This document shows positions 46,501-58,949 of a stretch of DNA of 64,000 nt, one piece after another. A program made the translations under genes and the position numbers. A model generated the notes under the pieces. That model was not told the DNA's origin, made no database searches, and was given only the letters and a program-made list of their open reading frames with translations. The stretch covers positions 62,001-126,000 of the forward strand of contig WAID01000010.1 of the NCBI GenBank assembly GCA_016584495.1, written 5' to 3'. Within the stretch, counting starts at the first letter, position 1. Each line of letters starts with the position of its first letter. Source of the DNA: Celoporthe dispersa. Lineage: Eukaryota > Ascomycota > Sordariomycetes > Diaporthales > Cryphonectriaceae.

Positions 46501-47002
46501 CGATGCAACTCTGGTCTCTAGTCTGCCAGGCAGCAGGCAATCCGCCCGAGGGGCAACCCGACAAGAATACTGAGCCTGCATCACTCGCACCAAGGGGGAC
46601 AAGCGGCTTGGTGGATATTCTGGACCAGAAAAGGCCGACTCCCGACAAGAGAGGCATAAGCTGTGTCCAGCATCCATCTCAGCTGAAAACGATGAGGCGG
46701 GACCTCGGGCATCTGGTTCACGGCCCCGCCCTTTCATGACGTTATTATCGAGACGAGGGTGTCGTGGTGGATCCATCCTCGGGCAATTGCCAGGACCTGG
46801 TCTCGACAGCCAACCTCGTGCCGCGATTCATCGTGATAATCGCCGTCTAAATTTAGGAGAGAGATCTTGATGTGATCTAGCGGTACCGTACAGCAGATTG
46901 GCCAGAAGATTTCAGCAACGTACAGTCGGACACACAAAAGAGTCCGTAGAAAGTGTACAACGTCCAACTAAGGTGCGAGGCTCGCCGGCCAGGCCATTAA
47001 GC
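43579..47002. other. Gene-free region with simple repeats
   Basis: About 3.4 kb with GA and CT tracts (43826-43842, 44196-44219), a G run near 43900 and a C run near 45900. Short frames without motifs on both strands. It includes the promoter of the double-zinc-cluster regulator. Confidence 0.45.
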
Positions 47003-50000
47003 TCACAGGGCCTCGATAGCCCTCAACAGCACGTCCAGGCCCCTCTCGTCAACCTCAGCCCTCCCGTCCTCGTCCTGCCTGCCCGCCAGCAGCGACGAGA
47101 CATCGCCTCAGCACCCCAAGCGGGATATAGCAGCCCGTCTTGGCCCGCTCGAGGCTCTCCTTCAGCCGCGAGGTGTGCTCCCACGCCTTGGCCGCGGCCT
47201 CTGCGCTCTCGATGACCTTCCCTGAGATGCCACACATGGCGGCGCAGTGCATGCCAAACGAACCTTCGGCCACCCCCTCCTCGAGCTTGTACAGGAACGT
47301 CACCCGCCGGTTGGTATCGTCAACATGGATCTGCATGCGCCGTGGCGCAATCTCGGGATGGTTCTCAAACTCCGTCGCCAGGCTGTGGTAGTGCGTCGCG
47401 AAGAAACCCACGCAGCCGATGTGGGATGCGACGTGGTGGAGGACAGCCTGAGCGACGGCCACGCCGTCATACGAGGACGTGCCGCGGCCGAGCTCATCCA
47501 GGATGACCAGCGACCGAGGTGTTGCCTCGGACAGGATCTTCTTCGTCTCGGACAGCTCGACGAAGAACGTCGACTGGGCTGCAAAGATGTTGTCGTTGGC
47601 ACCGAGGCGAGACATGATGCGGTCGACCGGAGTCAGGCGGGCTGAGACCGCAGGAACGTAGCACCCAACCTGGGCCATGATGACTGCGATACACGACTAG
47701 TAGACGATGGTGAGTTCATGGTCGTCGCAACCACAGTGATTTATCAGCCCAAGGACTTACCATGCGTAATACGGTCGACTTGCCAGCTGCGTTGGCGCCC
47801 GTCAGTAGGTTAATCTTGGCCTCGTTGCCACCCAGCTTGATGTCATTGGGGATGAAGTCGTCAACGCTGTTCAACATGCACGGGTGACGCAGCTCCTCAA
47901 ACTCTACAACAGTCCGCTGCTCGTCCACAAAGACAGGACGACAGCTCGGCTGCCCGAGCGCTGTAGAGGCCTTGGCCAGGCTGATGAGGCAGTCCAGTTG
48001 GGAGACGACCCTGATGGCCTGTAGCCACGTCTCGTTGTCCGTGTCGAAGCGCCGGAAGAAGCTCGACGCGACGTCCTTGACGACTTGGGAGTGCGTCTCC
48101 TCTGCCTCCTGCAGTTCCCGCACCAGCTCCTCGAGCTGCCTGAAGTAGTAGCGCTTGACCTGTGCGGTGGCAGACATCTGGCGCCAGCTCTCGGGTACCT
48201 TGACCGCCTTCGGGACTTCGACCTGGTAGACCTCCTTCCCCACGTCCGTGAACTTAAGCTTCTTGCATTTCAGCTTGTTCATCTGCTCAGACAGGAGGGC
48301 ATCAAGGTCTTTCTTGATACGCCTGATCTCGTCGACACTTTCGTCAAAGTCTTCCTCGATCCCCCGCTCAGGGATAAGCAGCTTCTGGTCGCGGGCCATC
48401 TTCCTGTCGAAAGCACTCTTCCAGAAGTCGAGCGGCTCGGAGAGGTTAGGCATGGACGAGACCAGTTTGTCCACCAGGGTATTGCCCTCCCCGAAGGATT
48501 TCATGAGCGTCATGGTGTATTCGATCTGCTCAAATCCGTCCAGCACCTTGACAAACTCATCTGGTTTACACGCGCCGGCATGAATACGAGAGATGAGCCG
48601 CTCGAGGTCGGGCATCTTGGTGAGCTCGGACGCAAATTGCTCGCGAATCTTGCGGTCCGCGTTCAAAAGATCGACGGCATCTAGACGCTCATTGATCTTT
48701 GCGATGTTGCACAGAGGATGACAGACCCACTGTCGGAAAAGTCGCTTGCCAAATGGCGTGACACATCTATTGAGGAGCGTGAACAGGGTACCCTCGGAAC
48801 CGCCGTTGACACTGTTGGAGAAAATCTCCAGGTTGATGAGCGTCTGCCCGTCTAGGATCAGAGTGCCATTTTTGTGAATGGGGCTGTACCAGCTGAAGTT
48901 TTGCTGCGAGAGCAGACACTTCTCCAGCTTGAGGACGCGCAGGTAATGCGCCAGGGCACCAAGGGCAGACATCAACAGGTTCTTGTCTCTTGCCTCCCGG
49001 AGAACCTTGGGCCACACCTGCTCCTGGCTGCCCTCTGATGCAAAGTAGTCGTTACAGTCAAGCTCTCGGCGGGTCTGGTCCGACCCCCAGAACTCACTGT
49101 TGGACTTGAGATAGTTCCAGATCGTGGTAGGGGCAGTGTTGTTCTTGAGGATGCGCAGGGCTTTGGGTGATATGTGCGACTTCTCGAGCAGCAGCTCTCG
49201 CGGTGAGATCTGGGCCACGAACGTCTCGAACTTTGTGAGGTCGACGTCGTCTTCAAACTCGGACAGGAAGAACTGGCCTGTGGCAGCATCAACAAAGGCG
49301 ATGCCGAATGAAGGCTTGCCCTCGATGATGGACTCCTTGACGGCGGCACAGTAGACAGCCATGTCGTCCTGCAGCATGCTTCCGTCGACGAGGGTGCCTC
49401 CCGTCAGAATGCAGGCCAGCTCTCGGCGGATGATCTTGTCCTTGGCGTTGACCTTTGGGCCCTTGACGTCGCGCTCGCGCATCTCCTTGCCGAGTGCCGA
49501 CTCCATCTGGTCGACACGAGCAACCTTGTACCCCTTGGCGACGAACTGGTTGACCCACATGTCCAGTGAGCTCTCGGGCACGCCGACCATGCGCATGTTG
49601 ACGCGGTCCGTCAGCTTCAGGTCGAACAGCTGGTGGCCAATCGTAGCGTCGTTCTCGTACAGTTCGTAGAACTTGCCCTTCTTGAAGAAGACCACCGTGT
49701 CCCACAGATTTCTCTTGATGTCCCAATATTGCTGCTCGAACGCGGAAAACCTCTGTGTCGTCGGCACCCAGATGGTGGAGGGGTCATAGTCCGGATGGCC
49801 CGGGGGGTTCTGGTTGGCATCCACAGGCTCTGCGAGCCAGCGATGCCGCTGTTCTGGCTCCTTATCGCAGGCCCTCTCCCTCGTCTTCGCAGAGGTTGTC
49901 TTGGCTTTCGAGGCGTGAGAGCTGGGGCGCTCGGCTCGCGGCTCGATGTTGTCTGGGTCGAACCGCCACTGTTGAGCTGTGGAGGTGGCCGGAATGCCGT

Positions 50001-50922
50001 CCGGCATCTCCTCGTCCCTCATCCGGGTCTAGTTTGTGGGCAGAGATGGGCGGGCTCGATGCGGTATGCCGCTTCCTAGAGGCGGACGTGGCAGCGGTAG
50101 AGGGTCGCTTCCGCTTCTTGGATGGGGCAGGAGCGTCGGAGTCGTCGGATACGACAAAGTCGGCCATATCGTCTATTGCTTAATGTTAGCGACGCGAGAC
50201 GACCTAGCCCGGATGGGGTTGCTCAGCCAAGCAACAGGAACAAAGGCGCACCATCATCGTCCTCGGCAATCTCGTCATTCCCGCCGTCGTACTCATCCTC
50301 GTCGTCCTCGTCGAACACCGGGGCGCGTGCGCGGGCCTTTGTGCGTGCCTGACGCGTCTTACGCGGCATAATCACGTCTTCTTCGTCTTCGGAGGACTCC
50401 GCGTAGTTGACCGCCTTCTTGGCCTGTGGAGACGTCCGTCAGCATCGTGAGAAACCACACCATCAGCCTGGGACACGTCCTACTTTTCGAGAGGGGCTGC
50501 TCTGGGCGGCATCCTCGACCTTGGTGTCGACCACGGACGAGCTGGGAGAGGGAAGGGAATCGCTGGGCACCTTGATGTCGACCTGCGTGACGTCCCTGTT
50601 CTCCTGGGAGCTGGGGGCTCTGCCGCATCGCTGCTAGGGACGGGCGTGATAGTCGAGGGCCGCTTTGCGAAGGACAGAGCGTTAGACTTTGTGGTTGTCT
50701 CCTGCAGACACGCCCGCGAGGCGGCGGACGGGGCGGATCTGGAGGAGGGAGTAGCTTTTTGGCGCTCGCCTGCGTGGCCGCCTTGGAGAAGAAGCCCAGG
50801 ATGCTCTGCTGCTTTCCGGTCGACGACGGAAGGGAGCTGCCATTGCTACCACTGCTGCTCTTCTTGAGCATCGAGGGCGTCTTCGCCGGCGTCCGGGCAG
50901 GGACGCTAGATCTCTCTCCCAT
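47003..50922 (-). CDS. msh6: DNA mismatch repair ATPase MSH6 (four frame breaks)
   Basis: Four exons: 50922-50484, 50423-50252, 50172-47761, 47696-47003; about 1238 aa after allowing for four one-base breaks, with all phases closing. Residues 38-45 hold a PCNA-binding PIP box (QQSILGFF). The mismatch-recognition FxE motif is in GKFYELYEND. Lever and clamp regions are intact, and the ATPase has Walker A TGANAAGKST and Walker B LVILDELGRGTSSYDG. MSH6 pairs with MSH2 to form MutS-alpha, which detects base mismatches and small loops in the nucleus. Breaks: AAAAA at 50756-50760 (one A short), about 50615-50621 (one G short), about 50023-50027 (one base extra), and 47105-47106 (one base extra). The last destroys only the final 35 or so residues; in the shifted frame the expected ending with GLDVLLRAIEAL appears and stops at 47003. 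Confidence 0.95.
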
Positions 50923-52512
50923 TTTTTGCGGTATTGAGATCAGGTCAATTGACGGTGGGAATCATAGATATAAGAGCTTTTTCCTAAGAACATACAAAGG
51001 ACAAGGCGCCAGCAACAAAAAAATCAAGCCCAACAAGAGACAACTACTCGCATGATACGAAGGGGAGAGGTCTTGGGGGGGAGGGCAGAAATGGGGAGCG
51101 CTGATAAAGTGGGAGAAGACGCGGTCAAGAGGACCCTGCTGGGGAAAGCGCGTCTTGGGTCCTGTCGCGTCACCTCCATCCCTGTTCATTGTTGCTAGTA
51201 GCGGGTAATGCCTGCTCGGTACACAAATACTCCCACGAAATGCTGGCCAGGGCTCCAGTAACCACCGGCCCACCCCGCAGAGCCCCCACGGCACCTAAAG
51301 AGCTCCGACTCCAGCGCCCCCACCTCCTGTCAACGACCCTACTGTACCTGTTGACTGCGTGCCGTGCAGCCCACTCTGGTAGGCGTATGTTTGAGGATGG
51401 ACTGAGAAGCCAAACACCATCAGTCGCAACGCCATCGTGTTCTCTACGTCAGCGATTTTACTGCCTCGAACCAATCACGGGCCTCCGCAACGCAACGACG
51501 CATCCAGCTCCCTGCGTATCTGTGGTGCATACAGGCAGTCTCTGCGTCAATGGAAGTAATAAGGGTATCGTCTTATTTGTCCAGGCCCCAAGGATAATTA
51601 CTCGACGCCCTCATGGGCATGGAGTGCTGCATAAACTCGCCCTTTAGCTCATGATGCTGACTCGATCCCTCTCCATGGGCCTCTCAAAGATATCCCTCCT
51701 AGGACGGGCCTGCAGGAATCGACTCGTCATGAGGTGCAGAGGTGTTGAGCTGCGAGATGAGGCATCAGGAACCCAGCTGCAGGGCCGTGTGCTTAAGTAG
51801 GTGGTATGCAGAATAACATTGAGCCCACACGTCTCATGTGCCGCTGCTGAGGTGGAGAGATGTCCCTCGCTCGTCAGCAAGCAGTCGTCAGTCAGCCTTG
51901 ACGGCATCAGTGCTGACGAGTGCCTTCCTCCACGTCTGCAAGCCAGGCTGAACAGATGAGCTTGCTCTTCACCGCCGTTAAGCTTTGTTCCCGAGATCCG
52001 GCTTCACCTGATTTAGAGTTTTGGCCATTTACACCGCAAGCGCATGGTTGCATTTCAAGCGACACAGGTAGCATCCGAGCGAGGGCCCAAGCAGTATCAA
52101 TGACACCTTAGTGTCGGTGCGAGGATGGCGCCTCTGTACAGACAGCGTCTGTCGCCGGCAGGACTATGAAGATTCCTAGCAAACAAGGACGCTCCTAGTT
52201 GGTTCTCTGCAACCAGGTCAGAGTTGAAGCCTCAAGAATCTATTTCGAGGGCTTTGGCTTCCCCAAGACCACCGCTCAGTCCTCTTCTCCTCTGTCTCAG
52301 CAACGCACTGTCGCCTCCCGAAGACCCTTCACTCTTGCTCAGGCCGAGGGGAAGAGTCACTTGGAGCGCCTCAAAAGGAACGCTGATCGTCTTGGCTTTG
52401 TTAAATCTCCACAGGCCAGATCTGTGCCTTGCAAAGGAGCCACCTCTTACCCCGGACTTTCTCTCCTCTTCCTGTATCCGCTGTGGACGGTTAGGTGGGC
52501 ATAAGATGCGCC
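50923..52512. other. Divergent intergenic region
   Basis: About 1.6 kb between the MSH6 start and the start of the first rhodopsin-domain gene. Nothing beyond short random frames seen; it should hold both promoters. Confidence 0.5.
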
Positions 52513-54117
52513 ATGATTTCAAGTCCTAACTCCGTGGTCCACCTGGATGTTGACAATACCTATCTACCAGAAGTCTGGGTGAGTTTCTCGTTGGCCATCG
52601 CGTTGGGCTGCTCTGGATCCCGACCCTTTATGGAGTCCTTGCTTGGCTGATGTGCTCTCTCCCCTCCGCAGACCTGGTTTGTGTTTGGAGTCCTCGTCGT
52701 TGCGCTGCGGTATGTGGTGAGGATCCGGACGGTTGGCGTTAGGAACTTTGCCGGGGACGACTACCTTATGTTGCTCGTGAGTCCTCGAGCTCCCGCGGTC
52801 TGGCCGTTGCTAATGGTGGGATGTGTATTTTAGGTCCTGGCTCTATGGACAATCGACGCCGTCATTGTGGAAATTACCTACTACACTGGCGGTAGCATCA
52901 ACGTGACGCCCGAGGTGCTTCCCTATCTCTCCGAGAGGGATATCGAAATTTTGGTATACGGAACTAAATGGGAGTACGCCTCCTTTTATACATACTCTGG
53001 GCTTATCTGTGCGTTGAATTTTTTTTCTTCTGCTTCTTTCTTGTTTTTTTTTTTTTTTTAAAGTACAAGAAACAAACGGTTCCGCCGGTGTAGCGTTCCT
53101 CAATCCTCGCGTGACGAAGTGAAGATCTGACAAGGTTGGGAGAAGGGGCTCTTAAGTTCAGTGTACTCTGCTTTTATCGAAGGCTGAGGGCTGACGAATG
53201 GCGGCGGACCTGGTTGACCGTTCGGTGCCTGGGTTGGATCAATTGCATTGCATACCTTGCCCTCTGCTTGACCGCCCTCTTCTCATGCCAGCCGTAAGTC
53301 TCCACGGTTTCTACACCCCTTGGTTCTCATGCTGATCATCATCACCACACACCACTCGGCAGGTTCCACGACAACTGGGCCGTCAGGCCTCTACCTCCCT
53401 GCGGTGCACATTCCGCCCGCAGAACTTCTGGACCCTCGTCGTCCTCAACGTCCTGACCGATGCGCTCATCCTGAGCCTGCCACTGCCCATCTTGTGGCGG
53501 CTCCGGGTCTCCCTCCTCCGAAAGCTGGGCGTCATGCTCCTGCTCTGCTCCGGCCTCTTCCTGATCGCCACCGCCATCGTGCGCGCAGCCTTTACCATCG
53601 CCGGCTCGCCGTCCATCATCACCATCAACCGCTGGGGTTTCCGCGAGACAGCTGCTGGCGTTACGGCGATCAACGCGCCCATACTGGCGCCTCTCTTCCA
53701 CAAGGCCTTTTGGAGGCGTGGTCCGTACAGGCCAGGTAGAAACATGTCGGACCAGGCTGGATGGGCCCTCAGGTCTCCGGCGTGGTCGACGCGGACAGGC
53801 GTAGGGCACAGAGACCGAGCTTCTTTGCGATCCCGAGCTCCTTCGTCGGGACGAAGACCACCGCGCGGACCAGCACGGCTGACGGTAGCAATGTGACGAA
53901 GCTGAGTGGCCCCGGCAGGGAGAGGAATGAGAAGGATCTCAGCACAGACACAGGGAGGTCGCACACAGAGGGTTCAGGGCGAGAACACCCGACGATCTCG
54001 CCTCCGCAGGTGACGGGCCGACCCCAAGCGTCGCAGTCGCCGTTCTATCTGGACAACGCGATTACTCGGTCTGGCTTGTTGTCTCTGCCTCTCCATACAC
54101 GTGATGAGGAGTCATAG
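52513..54117 (+). CDS. Fungal rhodopsin-domain membrane protein, copy 1 (frame breaks)
   Basis: Five exons: 52513-52578, 52672-52776, 52834-53008, 53146-53293, 53363-54117; about 416 aa with two missing bases allowed for. The family signature is plain: ALRYVVRIRTVGVRNFAGDD, then YLMLLVLALWTIDAVIVEI, GLIWALKFSVLCFYRRLR, WINCIAYLALCLTALFSCQP, WTLVVLNVLTDALILSLPLP and a last region SIITINRWGFRETAAGVTAI. These seven-helix proteins (fungal rhodopsin domain, PF20684 class) include PTH11-like receptors and many of unknown function. Breaks: at 53403-53407 (CGGTGCACA, between LPPCG and TFRPQNFW; one base short) and probably at about 53757-53761 (GGATGGG), where a polar tail in another frame reads to 54117. 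Without the second break the protein would end at 53896. Plasma-membrane sensing is inference. Confidence 0.75.
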
Positions 54118-55050
54118 ATCCGCAACACTCAGCAGCGCAGTCCTGGTGGGCATTTGGGGAGCGGTGGGCTCACTGCTGTGCGAAGCGGCGATCCAGGCCT
54201 CAGTCGAAAGCCGAAAGTACAAGTCACGGCAGATGCAGCTCCTCACCTCCCAGCGGGGGTCTTGTGCGAATGTCTGGCAAGCGAACTGCGGGAAACGAAC
54301 TGTCGCGCGCTGGAAGATGTGAGCAGCCTCGATGAGCACGTGAACTCCTGCCAAGATCAAGGGACCGCCGGCGACAACGCCCCAACAGAGCGGCTTGCAT
54401 GACGACCGCCGCCCTCCTGAGAACTGCTCTGCCCTTCAAACCGCTATGCCCCTCTGTCTCTCTCTCTCTCTCTTTCTGTGTGTGTGTGTGTGTGTCGTGC
54501 AGTGGAGTCTCAAGTCATGCACAAGGAAAGTTGTTCAGCGCGCGTATAAAAGTGGATATAGGGAGCGGGATCCATGCTACAGATTCGAAACTCGCGTCGT
54601 GCCAGGCCTGCCGCCAAGAGAGTGCTTCTGGTATGAGAAAAGACCTTGGGTGATGCGCATGCGGATCCGCGCCGGATTGAAGGATACATACGGATCTTTA
54701 CTTTGTAATATCGCTGGTCGAAAAATTGATGCCGTATATGCCCGGCCCGTGAGGGCTGTCGATCTCGCCATGGTCACAAACGGAAGAGTTCAGGCGCCGG
54801 AAATCGAAGGCAAGAAATTTGCACGCAGCACAAATTGTATGGACAGAATTTTTGATAATATGGTTCAGGTATAGATCACAACGCTTGGGGAAGAGAAGAA
54901 AAAAAAAACACCTATTCACACCCCCCTCTAACCAGCCATCTTGACAGGGTTTTGAAATGTGACACTCTACTTTCTATTCAGTTCTCATCGTTGATACCAT
55001 CATCTCGTCCCTCCTAGACCCCCGCAGTCCTCGCAGTCAGTCAGAACAAC
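54118..55050. other. Convergent intergenic region
   Basis: About 930 bases between two convergent genes, with one CT/GT microsatellite. No gene seen. Confidence 0.5.
54452..54496. repeat. (CT)n(GT)n compound microsatellite
   Basis: A CT run passes through TTTC into a GT run. Confidence 0.9.
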
Positions 55051-56124
55051 TCAGTTGTTCTTGTTCTTGTGCTTCTTGTTGTTGTTGCTGTCGTTGTTGT
55101 TCGTGGTAGCAGCGGTCGTAGTCGTAGCAGCAGCAGCAGCAACGACATCAGCGGCAGGCGTCTGCACGGGCGAGGCCTTGCTGACGACGGTGGGGAAGGC
55201 GAGCTTGGAGACGGCAGCCAGGGCAGCAAGCTGGTCCGTGGTGCCGCCGGCCTGGTTGGCGGCGATGGCGGCCGGGAGATCCTTCTGGTTCTGCTGGACC
55301 TGTGCGTTGACCTCGTCGAGGGTGGACTCGGTGGCGATGTCGGCGGCCACGTTGGTCTTGGCGGTGGTGTCGGTCTGCTGCACGGCGATACACCCGCCAA
55401 AGGGCCCTGCCAGGGCGTTGTTCCGGCAGCGCACCGTGCAGATGTTGCCCGTCGAGCCGCCCGTGCAGTTCAGGCTGGTCGGGAGCGTGATGGTCATGTT
55501 GAAGTCCTGAGTCTTGGCCTGCGAGAAGCCGTTGGCGCCGGGGACGTTGTTGGTCACCTCGAGGGCGGTCTGGCCGGACACGCCGAGGGTGTTGCCGGTT
55601 GGGTCCAGGTCGCACTGTTTATGAGGTTATTGTCAGTAACCTTACATGTAACCATCAAGCGCTCTCGCTCCATCCATTGTGGGGGGGGAGGAGGAGGGGA
55701 GGAGGAGCACTCACAGTGTAGGGGCCGGCACCATCGGCGTTCACCTGGTGGATCGTCATGGTGATTGTCGAGCCGGACGTGACCTTGGTCACCTGCCCTG
55801 CGGCCAGCGCGTTCTCCGTGTTCTCGCCGACATCAATGTTGCCGCCGATCTCTGTCCGTCCACACTCGTTGACAACGTTGTCCTCAATCTCGGCGTCACG
55901 GATGAGGGTGGCATCTTGCTGGCAAGGGCTGATGCTGGTGCAGTTTCTCGCGAGGTCCTCGACTGTCCCTGTTGTTAGCAAAAAGGAAGGAAGAGATGAG
56001 AGGGAGATGTCTTGCCTTGGAAACCAACGCTCATCCCGGAGTCGCCAAAGGCGGCGATGATCTGAGAGTGGCCATGGGCGAGGGCAGCCAGGGCAGCCAG
56101 GGAGAGAAGCCTCAGGGAAGACAT
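55051..56124 (-). CDS. Egh16-like secreted protein (GEgh16/Gas1-type)
   Basis: Three exons: 56124-56016, 55968-55715, 55614-55051; 308 aa. A signal peptide is clear (MSSLRLLSLAALAALAHGHS). The mature part matches the Egh16 family: FGDSGMSVGFQG, ARNCTSISPCQQDATLIRDA, NVVNECGRTEIGG, VTSGSTITMTIHQVNADGAG, YTCDLDPTG, and a Cys set in LNCTGGSTGNICTVRCRNNA and GGCIAVQQTD. The C-terminus is an Ala/Thr linker ending in an Asn/Lys tail. Intron 1 (55969-56015, 47 nt) begins GCAAGA, so it is a GC-AG intron; intron 2 is 55615-55714. Family members are expressed in appressoria of cereal pathogens and are extracellular; homologues also occur in saprotrophs, so this does not prove pathogenicity. Confidence 0.9.
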
Positions 56125-56379
56125 CTTGACGGTTGATGATGTGGATGAAGAGAGAGGATGATAACAATAAATTGTATCTCGAGAAAAAGAATCCCCCAAA
56201 TGAGTGAAGGCCCAGCCTAAAGGAGAAGTAGAATCAAAAGAAGAAGAGAAAAAATCGATTAGTCGAACGTAAGAATCCACAGGATCCTAAGAATGAAAGT
56301 GAAGAGCGATGGCTGGTGAAGGTGATGATGATGGATGGCCAAGAAAGAAGAACCCCCAAGTCGAACCATCAGCTCTTCC

Positions 56380-56387
56380 TATATATA
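56380..56387 (-). promoter_or_regulatory. TATA-like element upstream of the Egh16-like gene
   Basis: TATATATA lies about 255 bases before the start codon at 56124 on the minus strand. The leader between them is polypurine-rich as read on the plus strand. Confidence 0.35.
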
Positions 56388-58949
56388 CATGCTAGACGCA
56401 GACCTGTGATGTGCATGAGATGACCGTTCTTGCTTTGCCACACCCTGCCCCCCCTGCGCGTCCCATGGTTTGGACGACAAGAGGAAGGGCTCCTCAGATG
56501 TCCAGCCGCCTGTTTCGTCCAGGGAGGCCATCTACAAACAACGTCTCTTGTTTGCCTTCGAACAAAAATTGTCGCAGGGTGGTGGAGTGTGCCGCTCGCA
56601 CAGGTGTGAGGTGCTGGGGTGTGGCTCATGGTGTTTTGACACAAACCAAGCGCACGACATAGAATAAGTCTGCTATGCGCCTGGGGTTATGGCACCAAGA
56701 CTTGGTAGCGGGGCCTGCACGCGCGGGGATGCACCCTTGGCCCTCCCGTCGGTTCGATTCCAGAATAGTGGACCACGAGGCCTTCAGTCCCTCGGTGCGC
56801 CCTCGAGCTGGCTATGCAGTACAGGAGAAATACAGCTCGGGCGGGCTTCCACGAACGGCAATGGCCGCTTGTCTCAGTACAGGGCTGATGACGTTCCCCT
56901 CTGATTTCCCTCTCGGTAGCCTTCCCTTGTCGCTTGCGGATCCGAACAGTAGGAACAATGTTCAAGCGCCCAGGGGGTTTCTGCAGTGGCCAGATGGTTC
57001 CACTCGGAAACGCGCGCAGGGGGGGAGATGGTGGGTAGGGGGGCGGGAGGCGACGAGGAGGCCCTGCAAAGGTTTGGTTTACCAACATGCGCGAAAGTGC
57101 GCAAATCTCTCCATACCCTGGCTTGTTCTCCCTCTTCTGCTGATGTTCCAGAGGTGGCTCGACTGCTGGGATCAGAGAGGAGGAATGAGACGAATGTTTG
57201 TCTCGCCCATGCACCGCAGAGCGCCCTCGGGATGCCCAGTCTGGTATCACCGCCCGCTGACGGCTCCCACCCCCCGATGTTATTCCCGGGCCTGCTGCAG
57301 TGAAGTCTCTTATGCTTGACTGATGGGGGCGTGGCGCAGTGTGTCGCTACTGGTGCCAGTGCCGGTATTCTGGTTAATTATAATTTCCCGTCGAGGGAGA
57401 TCGACGGTGTTCCGGATCTACAGCACAACTCTGTAGATCTCCTTGCAGCCACGATTTCTAGAACAGACACAGGCGACCAGTACACAGCCAGCCGATCTGG
57501 CTACTACGTACGACGCACGGGACGAAGTGAACTCGGGCGAGCCCTCCTCCAAGAGATCAAACAGGTAGGCCTGCATCCCAGAAGCAGCCCAGGGCCCTTC
57601 CTCGGCCAAGTCCCTATCAAACAAACATCGACTCTGCGGTACCGCGGCCCGAGCACGAATTAAGTCTAAAATCTGGCTCGCAGACTTGCAGGCACGGTCG
57701 TACGTTCTTCTCGCCTACCAATACACTGGCAGTGTGAGATGAATCCCCCCTACGAGTCCACCGCCAAGGGTGCCCCTGTAGAGATCCTGTCAAAATGGGC
57801 TCAATCGGGCAAGTAATCCATGTTCCCGCCTGAGCCTCCTGTTGGACGTGGGTGGGTCTGACGTTTCGATGGTTTTGGTGCGTCAAACCCCCAAGGCTGA
57901 CGATGTCCTTCTTCATCTTGCAATTTTCAACGTTGGGCTTCGTCATTTTTTCGGTCAATGCTGGACTGAACACAGTAATGTTGTGCAGAAGGAATACAGA
58001 GGAGAGAGCATACTCTCGAGGAGGGCATCAAGGCTCGTCTTTTTTTTTTATTACCGAGAGGGTTCGTTCCTGGTGAGGGCAGTAACAAGTACCCACGTCG
58101 TATTGCGCAGCCTGTATCCATCAATGTTCGAGTCAGCTGTTGGCGGTCAAGTGGGGGTTTGAGCGTTGGGAGTGCTTCACTTGCTAAGAGCTGTCTCATG
58201 ACTGAAGATGCTGTGTAAGTGATATGCTATTCTAAGAACTTTATGTAAATGAGAATCCAAGCGGATGTAGACGATCTCAGGATGGGCCCATCGCGGTGTG
58301 ACTCAAGCAGCCAGTCATTTCCCTATTCAAGCAGTCAAAGGTCTACAGACAATTTGAGAGTTAGATGCGAAATCTTCATAAAGGCCACGCCCTCTTCCCT
58401 TGCCCATCTATTCAAGATATCATTATCGTTGGGGTACAATCGCACTTCTCCGCCCAAACTTTCGGCCAATATTCTGCCCTATTCTTGCGCATTGGCTGGT
58501 CTCATGTCCGTAACGCTCATCTGGTCTTTATGACATATTGACTCGAAAACACCCGACATGATACACGCCAGATCTGCGTTGAGTGATTGGGCATGCCCGG
58601 TCGAACGGAGGGTTTTCGGCTTTGTCTGGCTGTGCGGTTCGAATGAAAGCCCGTCATTTCGAGAAACTGTTGGATGACTGCCCTGTCGATTCGTACTGGG
58701 TGGTGGGCTGACCGAAAAGCAACAGCCAGGCTTGTAGAGATGCATTAGGTACTTGATTTTCTTTTCTTTTGTCTTTTTTTCTTTCTTCCTTCCCCATTTT
58801 GTGTTTTGATGCAACATCGAGAGAAACAGAACCCGTCCCGGTCGGCTTCTTTGGCCTCAGCTGATGACTTGGACGTGGTCTCTAGCAGCTGATGCACCTA
58901 GTGCACAAGCAATGACCTCCAAGTGGTGGATGTCGTAGTCCCAGCGATG
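56388..58949. other. Intergenic region, no gene seen
   Basis: About 2.6 kb. Open frames at 56675-57319 (+) and 56687-57250 (-) mirror each other and have no conserved motif. A TTCGATTCC near 56752 looks like a tRNA B box but no cloverleaf forms around it. Confidence 0.45.

Noticed and set aside
52579..53362. Introns of rhodopsin gene 1 as evidence of pseudogene decay
   Set aside because: All four introns have proper ends and keep phase; only the last exon carries breaks.
56740..56770. TTCGATTCC resembling a tRNA B box
   Set aside because: Flanks do not pair into T-arm or acceptor stems and no A box lies at the right distance.
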